A stretch of 64,000 nucleotides of DNA from Pandoraea aquatica (GTDB lineage: Bacteria > Pseudomonadota > Gammaproteobacteria > Burkholderiales > Burkholderiaceae). Location: contig NZ_CABPSN010000002.1 in the NCBI RefSeq assembly GCF_902459565.1, positions 868,001 to 932,000 on the forward strand, in the 5' to 3' direction. Under the pieces are notes generated by a model. It did no database searches and had not been told where the DNA came from. It saw only the letters and a program-made list of their open reading frames with translations. The position numbers and the translations under genes are program-made. Of the stretch, positions 43,015 to 52,601 are shown piece after piece (the first letter of the stretch is position 1; every line of letters starts with the position of its first letter).

Positions 43015-43773
43015 TCAATGCGCCTTTGACGCAGCGCGCTGCCGGTACAGCAGCAGCGCTGTCAGGATGAACGCCAGCAATGCGAACGACGCGGAATAGC
43101 GACTGAGCGCAAGACCGCCGGAGCTGACCGGCTTGTCCAGAAAATCGCCGACGACAGCACCCAACGGACGCGTAAGAATGAAGGCCGCCCAAAAGAGGAA
43201 AACGCGCGACGTCCGCGTCCAGAAATATGCGGCGACGAGCGCGAGCAAGAGCGCACTGAAGATGATGGCCGCGCCGGTATAGCCGAGTCCTGCCGTGTCC
43301 GCCGTCCAGTCGCCGAGCGCGGTGCCCAACGTCTGCGAAAACATGATCGTGACCCAGTAGAACACCTCCGCTTTGGGCGAGTTGACGGTGTCGATCGACA
43401 CCGATCCCATCACCCGGTGCCAGACCCAGAGCGAGCCGAGCAGCAAGGCGAGCAGCAGCGCCGATCCGCCTGCATAACCGATGCCGAGCGAGCGGTCGGC
43501 GAAATCGGCGAGTGTTGTGCCGACCGTCGTGGTGGCGATGATCGTCGCCCAATACAACGCGGGATGGAAGGATTTCGCGCGAATTTGCGCGTAGACGGCG
43601 ATCAGGAATATGACTGCGAATATCGCCGTGGCGACGAGATAGCCAAGATTCATCGACATGGACACCGCGTCGCCGCCGGTCTCGCCCAGCGTCGTGGCGG
43701 CAATCTTGACGACCCAGAACATCAGCGTGACCTCGGGCACCTTCGCTAGCGTCTTGTGAACGTTCGTATTCAT
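43015..43773 (-). CDS. COG4705-type integral membrane protein with fourfold internal repeat
   Basis: A 252-residue membrane protein with about eight hydrophobic segments arranged in four repeats. Each repeat begins with an aromatic membrane helix and a TxGxxxxD pattern (ATTLGETGGDAVS, TTTVGTTLADFADRSLGIGY, SQTLGTALGDWTADTAGLGY, TRPLGAVVGDFLDKP). This is the COG4705 family of uncharacterised membrane-anchored proteins; some relatives are described in manganese or other transport contexts, which I cannot confirm. No operon partner is present. Confidence 0.75.
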   Translation of the reverse strand: MNTNVHKTLAKVPEVTLMFWVVKIAATTLGETGGDAVSMSMNLGYLVATAIFAVIFLIAVYAQIRAKSFHPALYWATIIATTTVGTTLADFADRSLGIGYAGGSALLLALLLGSLWVWHRVMGSVSIDTVNSPKAEVFYWVTIMFSQTLGTALGDWTADTAGLGYTGAAIIFSALLLALVAAYFWTRTSRVFLFWAAFILTRPLGAVVGDFLDKPVSSGGLALSRYSASFALLAFILTALLLYRQRAASKAH

Positions 43774-44003
43774 CGGGAGTTCCGTGTTGACGACGCCCGC
43801 GAACGCTTCGCCGACGTCAGAGAGTCAGTGGAATTCGTGCAGTTTCCGCCCCTATTCTTAGTTCTCGCATAGGTTAAGTAATTTTTCCTGAGGGTGTCGA
43901 AGGTTAGTCCGAAGCTGTTCGAAAACGCGGCGAAAAATGGAAGTGAGCGAACAGGCAGGGCGCGCAGACTGCTAACCACGCTCACTTTCTCAGGTTATCT
44001 CTC

Positions 44004-45167
44004 ATGTTTTGCGTTGGCTCGGACTCTGTCTGGTTTCCTGTGCATCACTATCCCGGTCGTCGCCTAAGCGGAAGTCGCGTTGAGGTGCTGGACGACTTCA
44101 ATCGTCAGTGTAAGGACGGTGCCTCAGCGTCGGACCACGTATTCGAAGAATTTGTGGCGCAATTCAGCCTGATCGGGCGGTTAGATTTTTGCCGGAACTG
44201 GCTAACGCACAACTGGAAACCCGAGATATTGACCAACGTGGCGCGCGGTCACATGTCTTCCCTCGATTCGGGACGCAACTATCTCAATGGGAAAGAGAAG
44301 GACGCGCTTCGCAAGGCAGAGAACACAGCGTTGGAAATTCTCCCGCTGCTTTTCACAGACGATCGACGAGAAATGCTCAAGACGGCTGATTTCGGCGAAC
44401 GTGGGCAGATCTTCATGCGCTTTCCGGACATCGACCTTCGTGTGCCGCTGGGAAAGGAGTGCTTCGAAGACCGGGATAGAGGGCTCAAGCAACATGAGAT
44501 TGAAAAACTCTTCGTGAATCAAGAGGGGACAAGCCCTTCAATGTTTGAGAGGTTTGCGCGTCAGTTCGACATTGACAACGACGATTGGGGCCCGAAAAAT
44601 CCGCAAATTCTGGATCAAGAAGCGTGTTCGACGTGGAGCACCGCGATCAATCGTTGGCTGGGCGATCGGCCCATTGCAAATCTTGTTGCGTCTGGAGACG
44701 TAATGCGAGCATTGGGGGTTGCGTTGCGAACGCTGGGGTGGCGGGCGGCAACCTTCGAAGACAACGAAGACCTCAAGTTTGGAGACTTGTTACGCAAGAG
44801 TGCTGAAGCGTTTTATCGATACGGCAGTACCCAGGCCTATTGTTCAAGATTGGTGGAGATAGGGGAGTTGTATGCGCGAGCGGGCGATTCAAAAGCCAGC
44901 ACCGATGCCTATCGGTATGCGTCTGACAAGTTAGGTAATGTAGCGCTGGCCACCCTAAGACACGGTGAAAAAATCTCGGCAGAGATCTGTCGGGAGGCAG
45001 CACTGAAGTGTTTCGACGTGCTTGGGGAACGTGTTCGCCACGATACCGAAGTGACAAACCAGGGTGAGAAACCTGCCAGAAGGAGCGATGGCTTTCTGGG
45101 ATGTGACGAGTTCGAATGGAAGTGGAATCAGGCGCTCTCCGGCAGGGCGTTGCGGCGAATGCCATGA
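44004..45167 (+). CDS. Unknown protein, family member B2 (first gene of a three-gene operon)
   Basis: A 387-residue paralogue of B1, B3 and B4. The N-terminal motif YPGRRLSGSRVEVLDDFNRQ, DHVFEEFVAQFSLIGRLDF, SSLDSGRNYL, the beta-like IFMRFPDIDLRVPLGKECF and the TPR-like C terminus (AYRYASDKLGNVALATL) are shared with the family. It is preceded by a 230-bp A+T-richer leader and overlaps B3 by four bases (ATGA). No signal peptide, transmembrane helix or enzyme motif is visible. Function unknown. Confidence 0.73.
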   Translation: MFCVGSDSVWFPVHHYPGRRLSGSRVEVLDDFNRQCKDGASASDHVFEEFVAQFSLIGRLDFCRNWLTHNWKPEILTNVARGHMSSLDSGRNYLNGKEKDALRKAENTALEILPLLFTDDRREMLKTADFGERGQIFMRFPDIDLRVPLGKECFEDRDRGLKQHEIEKLFVNQEGTSPSMFERFARQFDIDNDDWGPKNPQILDQEACSTWSTAINRWLGDRPIANLVASGDVMRALGVALRTLGWRAATFEDNEDLKFGDLLRKSAEAFYRYGSTQAYCSRLVEIGELYARAGDSKASTDAYRYASDKLGNVALATLRHGEKISAEICREAALKCFDVLGERVRHDTEVTNQGEKPARRSDGFLGCDEFEWKWNQALSGRALRRMP

Positions 45168-46516
45168 TGGAACTCATGCCGCCGCCAGCCCCTGGCAACC
45201 AACTTCCAATGCAGAACTACCCGGGGCAGACGCTAAGCGAACGACGCTCATCGTTACTGACGGCGTTCAAGGACCGTCTCAATTGCGAAAATCCGCCACC
45301 CGACGAGGTGTTCAGGGACTTCATCCGGGACTTTAGCGCGACTGGGCCGTTGGATTTCGCGCGCGGCTTGCTGCTTGGCGAAGGGAAACGGCGAATCCTT
45401 GCGAATTTGGCGATCTGTCGGGTCGCGTCGGCGGCGGCGGGGCGACGGTATCTCGACAAGCATGACGCGTTGCGCGATGTCGACCAGGCGTCCGTCGAAT
45501 TGCTGAATGAGCTGACGTCGGATGTCAGAAACGAAATCTTCGCGTGTGCGAGACGCGGAGATCGTTATCAAATATTGGTCACCTTGCCGGGCAGCGAGTT
45601 GACCATTCCCCTGGGGGCCAGTTGTTTCAAGACGGGGCAGGGTGCTTTGACGAAGGACGAAGCGGAAAGACTCCTGTTGACGCCGGACCCCGACGGCATG
45701 TCGATGCTCGACCACTTCGCCCACGAAATGAAGACAATGCACGCGCCAGCGACCGACCCGGAGGCATGCGCGGCATGGTCTGCGCTGATCGAGCGGTGCA
45801 TCAGTGGCCGAAGGGAGACAGATTTCGGCTGCGACGCAGCGACTAAAGCGGCTTACGGGTACGCGCTAAGGGGAATTGCTGGGCGCATGTCGGCGCGTGT
45901 GGGTGACGAGGAGCTCGCCGTGTGGAAGCTGCTGCGCCTCAGCGCTGAAGCATTTCGGCAAGCCGGTGACTGGAAGGAGCGTGGTCGTGGGCTACTGGAC
46001 ATGGCGCATTTCGAAGCGCAGATGGGATTCGGGGATCTCGGAAGAAACGCGAACTACCGTGCAGGCGAAGCGCTTGAAGAGGCGCTTCACAAATTGTGGG
46101 AAGATTCGAACCACCACGATGCCATTCACTGTGGCTGGTTGGGCGTCGAGGCTTACAGGAAGTCAGGTGCCCACGTGCTGGCTGGCGACTTGGAAGCCAC
46201 GATTCAGCGACTGATCGACCGCGACGAAGGAAACGCGTTGGGCAATGCGAGTCTCCTGCTTTGCGAGGCCGTCACGCATGTGAGATGGCAGCGGTATCTA
46301 TCTGAACATGCCGCGGTGCTCGACGAGAGCCGGTGGAATGACACATTTCTGACGCTGTCGCCAGATGCGCCCAGTATCCGTCGATCTGCATCGTGGCCGT
46401 TGCTTCACGTCACCGACGAACATGCGTCGGTGCGGATCGATCGTGAGCGGCGTCGGGCGCAGATGGCGCTCAAGGCTGATTCGTCAGCACTCTCGTCAAC
46501 CCCGGGCGGACACTGA
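45164..46516 (+). CDS. Unknown protein, family member B3
   Basis: A 450-residue family member with YPGQTLSERRSSLLTAFKDR, DEVFRDFIRDFSATGPLDFA, AAAGRRYL, YQILVTLPGSELTIPLGASC, GALTKDEAERLLLT and a helical C-terminal half. Start ATG 45164 overlaps the B2 stop and gives an N terminus (MMELMPPPAPGNQLPM) like that of B1; an ATG at 45116 would overlap B2 by 50 bases. B4 starts directly at the next base after its stop codon. The gene order and couplings imply coordinated amounts of the three proteins. Function unknown. Confidence 0.73.
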   Translation: MMELMPPPAPGNQLPMQNYPGQTLSERRSSLLTAFKDRLNCENPPPDEVFRDFIRDFSATGPLDFARGLLLGEGKRRILANLAICRVASAAAGRRYLDKHDALRDVDQASVELLNELTSDVRNEIFACARRGDRYQILVTLPGSELTIPLGASCFKTGQGALTKDEAERLLLTPDPDGMSMLDHFAHEMKTMHAPATDPEACAAWSALIERCISGRRETDFGCDAATKAAYGYALRGIAGRMSARVGDEELAVWKLLRLSAEAFRQAGDWKERGRGLLDMAHFEAQMGFGDLGRNANYRAGEALEEALHKLWEDSNHHDAIHCGWLGVEAYRKSGAHVLAGDLEATIQRLIDRDEGNALGNASLLLCEAVTHVRWQRYLSEHAAVLDESRWNDTFLTLSPDAPSIRRSASWPLLHVTDEHASVRIDRERRRAQMALKADSSALSSTPGGH

Positions 46517-47767
46517 ATGGAGGCTATTAACGCAAGCGCCAGTCCTCTGTTGCCATCCTCGTCGTCGCTTGAACTGAGTCGCCGCCGTCAGCGTGTGCTT
46601 GAGCGTTTCAACGAGCAGGCCAGGAATGTCGTCTTCCCGAGCGAGCGCGAGTTCACCGTTTTTTTGCACGAATTCACCCGCACGGGATTACAGCTTGCAC
46701 CGTGTCTGCGCGCAAGCGACCCCGAAAAATCCGAAGCATTACGCCATCGTGCGATCTGCCACATCGCGACGTTCCCAGGCGGGCGCGTCTTCCTGACGGA
46801 GGCGGGATTATTTCACGAGGTCGAATCCGCCGCGTTATCGCTATGGCAAGAATTCAGCCTCGATGCCCGTCAGATCATGCTGGACGATGCAACGCTTTCC
46901 AGCGTCGGTTGCATTGTGGTCAATCTTCCGGACTGCGGCATTCGCATGCCTTTAGGCGCACCGTGCTTCAGTAATTCAGATGGCGCATTGAGCGGTGAAG
47001 CGTGTGCGAGGCTACTTCTCTCTCGCGACGCGCGACGTCTAACGCTGCTACACCGTTTCGTCCTAAGCCGCAGCGTGGCGGCGCTGGGACGCGACGATCG
47101 GGACATCGTAATCGCTTGGACGGTGCTCCTTCGACACGCTACCGACGGCGCCAGGATCGGTGCATTTCTCCCCTCGCTTGAGGACATGATCGATCTGTTC
47201 TCGGCGTATGGGCACCTAAACCACTGGGCAAATGACCAGAGCCAAGAATCTCGCAACCTGCAAGCGTTGCTACTAGTTCAATCGGCTGAGGATTTTGGCG
47301 CGGCCGACGTTGAGATGAACCCCGGATTCATATGGCGGGATATCGCGTTCTACTGGGCTAGCGTAGGGGATCGGGAGAAAGAGAGAGACGCGTTGGCGTC
47401 GGCGAGCGTGTTTTTTGACGAGTTGGCGCGCCGGTGCCCTTTGCTTCCCGGCGCCGGCCCGCGTCGTCGTCGGCTGCGTGAATTGGCTTTGATCACAGCA
47501 CAGCAGGCGGCCGATATGCCAGCGATCATCGAGGCAAGCAAGCACCTCTTTCTGGTATATCGAGAGCAGGGAAGATGGGACGAGGCGCTGCGCGTCGCGG
47601 ACCGATTGATCGAGATTGCCAGGCAATATAAGTTGAACAAGGACCTCGAGACCTGGACCGAGCTGAGAGCAAAGACTGAAGCGCTGAAGTCGGGAATTCC
47701 AGAGTTGTTCACACCACATGCGCCAAAAGCGGGCGACGGACCACCGCCGCCGCCCCATCGCACTTAA
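46517..47767 (+). CDS. Unknown protein, family member B4
   Basis: A 416-residue family member. A Ser-rich N terminus (NASASPLLPSSSSLELSRRR) replaces the YPG motif, but the following VLERFNEQ, FTVFLHEFTRTG, FPGGRVFL, IVVNLPDCGIRMPLGAPCF and GALSGEACARLLLS keep the family pattern. The C-terminal 120 residues look like TPR helices (YREQGRWDEALRVADRLIEI) and end in a Pro-rich tail. The start codon follows the B3 stop without a gap. The stop overlaps the convergent permease gene by four bases. Function unknown. Confidence 0.72.
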   Translation: MEAINASASPLLPSSSSLELSRRRQRVLERFNEQARNVVFPSEREFTVFLHEFTRTGLQLAPCLRASDPEKSEALRHRAICHIATFPGGRVFLTEAGLFHEVESAALSLWQEFSLDARQIMLDDATLSSVGCIVVNLPDCGIRMPLGAPCFSNSDGALSGEACARLLLSRDARRLTLLHRFVLSRSVAALGRDDRDIVIAWTVLLRHATDGARIGAFLPSLEDMIDLFSAYGHLNHWANDQSQESRNLQALLLVQSAEDFGAADVEMNPGFIWRDIAFYWASVGDREKERDALASASVFFDELARRCPLLPGAGPRRRRLRELALITAQQAADMPAIIEASKHLFLVYREQGRWDEALRVADRLIEIARQYKLNKDLETWTELRAKTEALKSGIPELFTPHAPKAGDGPPPPPHRT

Positions 47768-49167
47768 ATATCGAACTCCGGATCCGGCGAGCGAAGCTTG
47801 CGCCAGATCGAGCGTACGGTGAACGCGACGAGCAGCACCGTCAGACTCACGACACCCAATGCCAGCGGCGTGCGTTGATCGGGAATGAAGGCCATTGCAC
47901 CGACGATGGACAACATCCCGATAATCGCCACCCAAGTGAGATACGGAAAGCCCCACATGCGAATCTTGAGCCGGGCAGGGGCTTCACGTTCCAGCCGCTT
48001 GCGCAACTTCAACTGTGAGAACGCGATGAGCACGTACACGAAGATCGCCACGGTGCCGTACGAGTTCACGAGGAACGCGAACACGGTATCCGGCGACACA
48101 TACGACATCACCACCGCCGCGTAGCCGAACAGCGTGCCGACGAGAATCGCGCGCACCGGCACACCACGCGAATTCAGCTTGGCGAGCGAGCGCGGCGCAT
48201 CGCCTCGGCGCGTCAGCGCGAAGAGCATGCGCGACGACGCGTACAGCCCCGAGTTCAGCGCCGAGAGCACGGCCGTCAGCACCACGGCATTCATGATGTG
48301 CGCCGCCGCCGGAATACGCATCGCTTCGAGTGCGCTCACATACGGCGTAGCCATACCAGCCGAATTCCAGGGCACGAGCATCACCACTAGCAGAATCGAG
48401 CCGATGTAGAAGAACAGCACACGGCCGATGACCGAGTTCGTCGCGCGTGCCACAGCCTGCTGCGGCTCGGCAGCTTCGGCGGCAGCAATCGTCACGATCT
48501 CCGCACCGAAGTAGAACCCTGTCGCCGCCACCGCCCCGGACATCACCGGACCGATGCCGTTCGGCATGAAGCCGCCATGCGAGAGCAGATGCCCGGTACT
48601 CGCCACGGCACCCGGCCACATGCCGAACACGAACAGCCCGCCGAGGAACAGGAACACCACGATCGCCGCGACCTTGATCGACGCGAACCAGAATTCGAAT
48701 TCGCCGTATGACGCGACCGACACCAGATTCGTGAGCGTGAGCACCACGAGCAGCACGAGGCTGATGGCCCACGCAGGAATGTCCGGCAGCCAGAACTGAA
48801 TCAGGTTCGCACCGGCCACGGCTTCGACGGCGACCACGATCACCCAGAAGTACCAGTACATCCAGCCCGTCAGAAACCCGGCCAGCTCGCCGCCGACCGG
48901 CTTGTCGTTCCATGCCAGCCGCGCGTATTCATAGAACGACCCGACCGCAGGCATGGCGCATGCCATCTCGCCGAGCATGCGCATGACCAGCACGACCAGT
49001 GCGCCGGTGATCAGAAACGACAGCACCGCGGCCGGACCTGCGGCATGGACGACCACACCGCTGCCGACGAACAAACCGGCACCGATCACGCCGCCCAGCG
49101 CGATCATGCTCATGTGACGCTGTTTGAGGCTCGATTGCAGATGCGTGCCGGTATCACGATTGGCCAT
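47764..49167 (-). CDS. Amino acid permease of the APC superfamily (GabP/AAT type)
   Basis: A 467-residue permease with twelve hydrophobic segments and the amino acid permease signature near the N terminus (LKQRHMSMIALGGVIGAGLF, VGSG), MLGEMACAMPAVGSFYEYA, and a conserved ALNSGLYASSRMLFAL. AGGAGG lies five bases before the ATG. By similarity of these blocks it is close to GabP-type carriers, but the substrate (GABA, proline or others) is not certain. No catabolic gene adjoins it. Confidence 0.87.
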   Translation of the reverse strand: MANRDTGTHLQSSLKQRHMSMIALGGVIGAGLFVGSGVVVHAAGPAAVLSFLITGALVVLVMRMLGEMACAMPAVGSFYEYARLAWNDKPVGGELAGFLTGWMYWYFWVIVVAVEAVAGANLIQFWLPDIPAWAISLVLLVVLTLTNLVSVASYGEFEFWFASIKVAAIVVFLFLGGLFVFGMWPGAVASTGHLLSHGGFMPNGIGPVMSGAVAATGFYFGAEIVTIAAAEAAEPQQAVARATNSVIGRVLFFYIGSILLVVMLVPWNSAGMATPYVSALEAMRIPAAAHIMNAVVLTAVLSALNSGLYASSRMLFALTRRGDAPRSLAKLNSRGVPVRAILVGTLFGYAAVVMSYVSPDTVFAFLVNSYGTVAIFVYVLIAFSQLKLRKRLEREAPARLKIRMWGFPYLTWVAIIGMLSIVGAMAFIPDQRTPLALGVVSLTVLLVAFTVRSIWRKLRSPDPEFDI

Positions 49168-49365
49168 GACGACCTCCTGTGAACGGATGCGCGAAGCGGG
49201 GAATCACTGCGAGGACTGCAACGAGGGGGGAACTGCCGATGAATGTCTCAACTGCCACACAACCTCCTTAACACCTTGTCTGACGTCAGGTGCGGCGCGG
49301 TAGGTACTGGGGGGCGCGCCGCCCTGCGTCTTCTTGTGATGACCAACGAAACCGCTTCTGCCTTG

Positions 49366-50304
49366 TCAGACCTTGCCTTTCCAGGGCACGAGTACGCGCT
49401 CGAGATAGCGCATGATGAGATCGAACCCGAAGGCGAAGAAGCCGATCACGATGATCCCCATGATCACGATGTCCGACGCGAGGAATTCCGCCGCGTTGAG
49501 CACCATGAAACCGAGACCGCTCGATGCCGCCACCATTTCGGCAGCCACCAGCGTGGTCCAGCCCACACCGATACCGATGCGCATGCCGGTGAAGATCTCC
49601 GGCAGCGCCGACTTCACGATCACGTGCATCACGATCTGGCGCGGCGATGCACCCATCGAATACGCGGCGTGAATCTGTTCCATCGAGACGGAGCGAACGC
49701 CTGCGCGTGCCGCAATGGCGAGCGGTGCGAAGATCGCCAGATAAATCAGGAACACTTTCGAGAACTCGCCGATACCGAACCAGATGATCACGAGCGGCAG
49801 GTAGGCCAGCGGCGGCAACGGGCGATAGAACTCGATGGGCGGGTCGAACACGCCGCGTCCGATGCGCGAGACGCCCATCAGAATGCCGACGGGAATCGCC
49901 GTCACACAGGCCAGCGCAAACGCACCGAACACGCGGTACAGACTGGCGAGCGTGTGTTGCCACAGCGTCGAGCCAGCAAAGCCCTCGGTCGACACCTGAA
50001 TGAATTTCTCGACGATGGCGCGCGGTCCCGGCAGGAACAGCGGCTTGATCATTCCCGACGAGGTAATCGCGACCCAGATCGCCAGCAGGGCGAACACGGT
50101 CACGACGCTGATCGCAAAGCTGGGCCCCTGACCGGGGGCGCCGAACGATTCGCCCGCTTTCACGGGGCGCGGCGCGAACATACGGGCAAAGAACCCCTTG
50201 CGACGCGGTGCGCGCGGCGTGTTCAGGGAAGAGGGCTGACGCTGCATACCGCTGCCGCTATTGGCGGACGGTGCCTGCGGGGTAGTGACGGGTTTGGTCA
50301 TCAT
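49366..50304 (-). CDS. tauC: Taurine ABC transporter permease
   Basis: A 312-residue inner-membrane permease with six hydrophobic segments and the EAA-type loop (AAYSMGASPRQIVMHVIVKSALPEIFTGMRIGIG). An extra Ser/Pro-rich cytoplasmic tail of about 50 residues precedes the first helix. ATG 50304 or 50301 may serve as the start. It lies 31 bp after tauB and completes the tauABC import operon; tauA and divergent tauR identify the system. Confidence 0.9.
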   Translation of the reverse strand: MMTKPVTTPQAPSANSGSGMQRQPSSLNTPRAPRRKGFFARMFAPRPVKAGESFGAPGQGPSFAISVVTVFALLAIWVAITSSGMIKPLFLPGPRAIVEKFIQVSTEGFAGSTLWQHTLASLYRVFGAFALACVTAIPVGILMGVSRIGRGVFDPPIEFYRPLPPLAYLPLVIIWFGIGEFSKVFLIYLAIFAPLAIAARAGVRSVSMEQIHAAYSMGASPRQIVMHVIVKSALPEIFTGMRIGIGVGWTTLVAAEMVAASSGLGFMVLNAAEFLASDIVIMGIIVIGFFAFGFDLIMRYLERVLVPWKGKV

Positions 50305-50335
50305 GATGGCTCGTCTCCGGCTTCGATCAGGCACA

Positions 50336-51154
50336 TCAGGCCGCGACCGCACCGGCAGACGCAGTCTGCCCGGCACGCTCGTCACCGTAGATGATGCTGA
50401 GCACCGTCTCGCGCATGGCGATGAAATCGGGGCTCGACTTGATGGCGCGCGCATCTCGGCTTTCGAGATAGCGCTTGTTGAAGTCGAGTTCGTAGGTGTG
50501 CGTGATGCGTCCGGGGCGCGGTGACATCACGATCAGGCGGCTGGCGAGAAACAACGCTTCTTCCACGCTGTGCGTGATGAAGAAGATCATCTTCTGCGTC
50601 TCGCGCCAGACATCGAGCAACAGTTCCTGAATGGTCTCGCGGGTGAGCGCATCGAGCGCGGCCATCGGTTCGTCCATCAGCAGCATCGACGGATTGCAGG
50701 TCAGCGCACGCGCAATCCCCACGCGCTGCTGCATGCCGCCCGAGAGCTGATAGATCATGTGATTGTGGAAGTCCTGCAAGCCGACGAGCGCCAGATTGCG
50801 TGCGGCACGGGCGCGTCGTTCCGTCTTGGGAATGCCTTGGAGCTTCAGACCGAATTCGGTGTTTTCCATCACGCTCAGCCAGGGCAGCAGTGCGTGCTTC
50901 TGGAAGACGACGCCACGGTCGGCACCGGGGCCTTCGATGGGGGCGTCGCCAAGCAACAATTCACCGGAGGTAGGAGCGATGAAGCCGGCCATCAGACTGA
51001 GCAGCGTGGTCTTGCCGCAGCCTGAAGCGCCGAGCGCCACAACAAAATCGCCGGGTGCGATGGTCAGATCGACGTGAGCGAGCGCCTGCACCTGCTCGCC
51101 GGGACGCCGGCCGGGATACACGACGCTGACGTCGTTGACGATGAGTTGTTCCAT
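50336..51154 (-). CDS. tauB: Taurine ABC transporter ATP-binding protein
   Basis: A 272-residue ABC ATPase with Walker [10 protein letters not shown] (residues 42-50), the signature [15 protein letters not shown], and Walker [12 protein letters not shown], followed by [14 protein letters not shown]. It powers the TauAC importer. GAGAAGG precedes the start. The same fold serves nitrate and sulfonate systems; the taurine assignment comes from the neighbours. Confidence 0.92.
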   Translation of the reverse strand: MEQLIVNDVSVVYPGRRPGEQVQALAHVDLTIAPGDFVVALGASGCGKTTLLSLMAGFIAPTSGELLLGDAPIEGPGADRGVVFQKHALLPWLSVMENTEFGLKLQGIPKTERRARAARNLALVGLQDFHNHMIYQLSGGMQQRVGIARALTCNPSMLLMDEPMAALDALTRETIQELLLDVWRETQKMIFFITHSVEEALFLASRLIVMSPRPGRITHTYELDFNKRYLESRDARAIKSSPDFIAMRETVLSIIYGDERAGQTASAGAVAA

Positions 51155-51245
51155 GAAGCCCTTCTCCAGTCGATCCAGCTAATCCAGCGATCGGGGAGGG
51201 GCTGGCGCGCCGCACAACCGGCCGGCGCGTCGGCCCCGGTACGGC

Positions 51246-52304
51246 TTACTTCAGTTTGAGCGCGGCGTCGACGTAACGCGACGTGACGAAGGGCGTGTAG
51301 TCCGCCTTGACGGCGTTGATCTTCTGCTGACCCTTCAGGAAGTCGGCGGTGTCCTTCAGTGCCTTGGCTGCACGGCTGTCCTTGCCGCCGCCGAGCCATT
51401 CCGCAGACGCTTGTTGCTCGGCCGACGGGTAGGCGTAGAGCGACAGTGCGCCCGGCACGTCTTCCGGCTTGCCGCCGATCATCTTGACGATGGATTTCAC
51501 TTGCGGGGAGCCTGCCGTCCAGGCCGCCTGATTCTGACGGTAGGCCGCGTCGGCGCTGGCGATCACCTTGACGAACTTCGCCATGAAATCGGCATTCGCT
51601 TCACCCCACTTGCGGTCGACGGCGATGCCATCGAACGTCGGCTTGCCCTGCTTCGACAATTCGCCCGACGTGATCAGCACGTGACCGCTTTGCTTGATCT
51701 GCGCGAGCGCCGGATCCCACACGTAGGCGGCATCGATGTCGCCACGCTCCCATGCCGCCACGATCTGGTTCGGCTGCATGTTCAGGACCTGCACTTCGGT
51801 CGGCTTGATACCCCATTGCTGCAGCGCAAACATCGTGTGGTAGTGCGTCGTCGAGACGAACGGCACACCGATCTTCTTGCCCTTGAGGTCGGCCGGCGTC
51901 TTGATGTTCGACGCATTGCGCACGACCATCGCTTCGGCCTGGTTGATGTCGTCCAGGATCCAGAACAGTTGCAGATCCAGCCCTTGCGAGACGGCCGCTG
52001 CCATCGGGCTGGAGCCAAGCACGCCGATCTTGATGTCGCCCGAGGCAAGCGCCGTCGCCACCTTTGCGCCCGATTCGAACTGGCGCCAGTGGATCTTGTA
52101 ACCGGTTGCCTTTTCGAACTCGCCGCTCGAAATCGCGACCAGCCACGGATCGACGATCTGCTGGTACGCAATCGTCACCTCTTTTTCCTGCGCCTGCGCT
52201 GTCGCGGGCACCGTCAATCCGAGCATCAGGGTTGCGGGCAAGGCCGCAGCCGCCAGTGCCGTCGCCGCGAACACCCGTCGCAGTCGGTTCGGAAGTCCAG
52301 TCAT
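51246..52304 (-). CDS. tauA: Taurine ABC transporter periplasmic binding protein
   Basis: A 352-residue binding protein with a signal peptide (about 38 residues, ending in TAQA). The mature chain VTIAYQQIVDPWLVAISSGE, LASGDIKIGVLGSSPMAAAV, GKKIGVPFVSTTHYHTMFAL and VWDPALAQIKQSGHVLI is characteristic of TauA. It is the first gene of tauABC, transcribed from the 297-bp region shared with tauR. GAGG lies six bases before the ATG. Confidence 0.92.
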   Translation of the reverse strand: MTGLPNRLRRVFAATALAAAALPATLMLGLTVPATAQAQEKEVTIAYQQIVDPWLVAISSGEFEKATGYKIHWRQFESGAKVATALASGDIKIGVLGSSPMAAAVSQGLDLQLFWILDDINQAEAMVVRNASNIKTPADLKGKKIGVPFVSTTHYHTMFALQQWGIKPTEVQVLNMQPNQIVAAWERGDIDAAYVWDPALAQIKQSGHVLITSGELSKQGKPTFDGIAVDRKWGEANADFMAKFVKVIASADAAYRQNQAAWTAGSPQVKSIVKMIGGKPEDVPGALSLYAYPSAEQQASAEWLGGGKDSRAAKALKDTADFLKGQQKINAVKADYTPFVTSRYVDAALKLK

Positions 52305-52417
52305 GGTTCACCTCAGTTCGAAAGGTTTTCGGTGGAACTCTCGGGTTGACGCATCTGGCATGACAAATCGGCGTCAAGTGACTGCATCATTGCCGCGCAC
52401 ATTTTTGTTCGTTAGAG

Positions 52418-52456
52418 CCAGTTGGCCGCATTTGATGATGCCAACTGGTCCAGTTG
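52418..52456. promoter_or_regulatory. Probable TauR operator in the tauA-tauR intergenic region
   Basis: CAACTGG-T-CCAGTTG (52442-52456) is a perfect 7-bp inverted repeat, and a further CCAGTTGG copy lies at 52418-52425, 32 bases from the matching half. On the minus strand the centre reads CTGGACCAGT, which shares CTGGAC with the CTGGACYTAA repeats described for TauR of Rhodobacter. MocR-type regulators usually bind such repeated sites. Confidence 0.55.
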
Positions 52457-52601
52457 CCCCATGATCGGCCCGCAAGCCGCATGAATGCTCGAATCGCACC
52501 TGTTTTCGCTCGTCTGCGGATAAACCCCAATTCGGAATAAACGTCACCGTCTCATGAGTAATAATTGACGTTCTAGAAGTGACAGACAAAAAGGGGACGC
52601 G

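Noticed and set aside
30050-47767. HrpB/hrpII-type boxes (TTCG-N16-TTCG) that would mark type III effectors
   Set aside because: I looked in the leaders of 30246, 32732, 39404 and 44004 and saw no convincing pair with the required spacing; no secretion genes are in the window.
49168-49365. Possible small gene or RNA between the permease and tauC
   Set aside because: About 200 bases with no start context, hairpin with T run, or tRNA-like fold that I could support.
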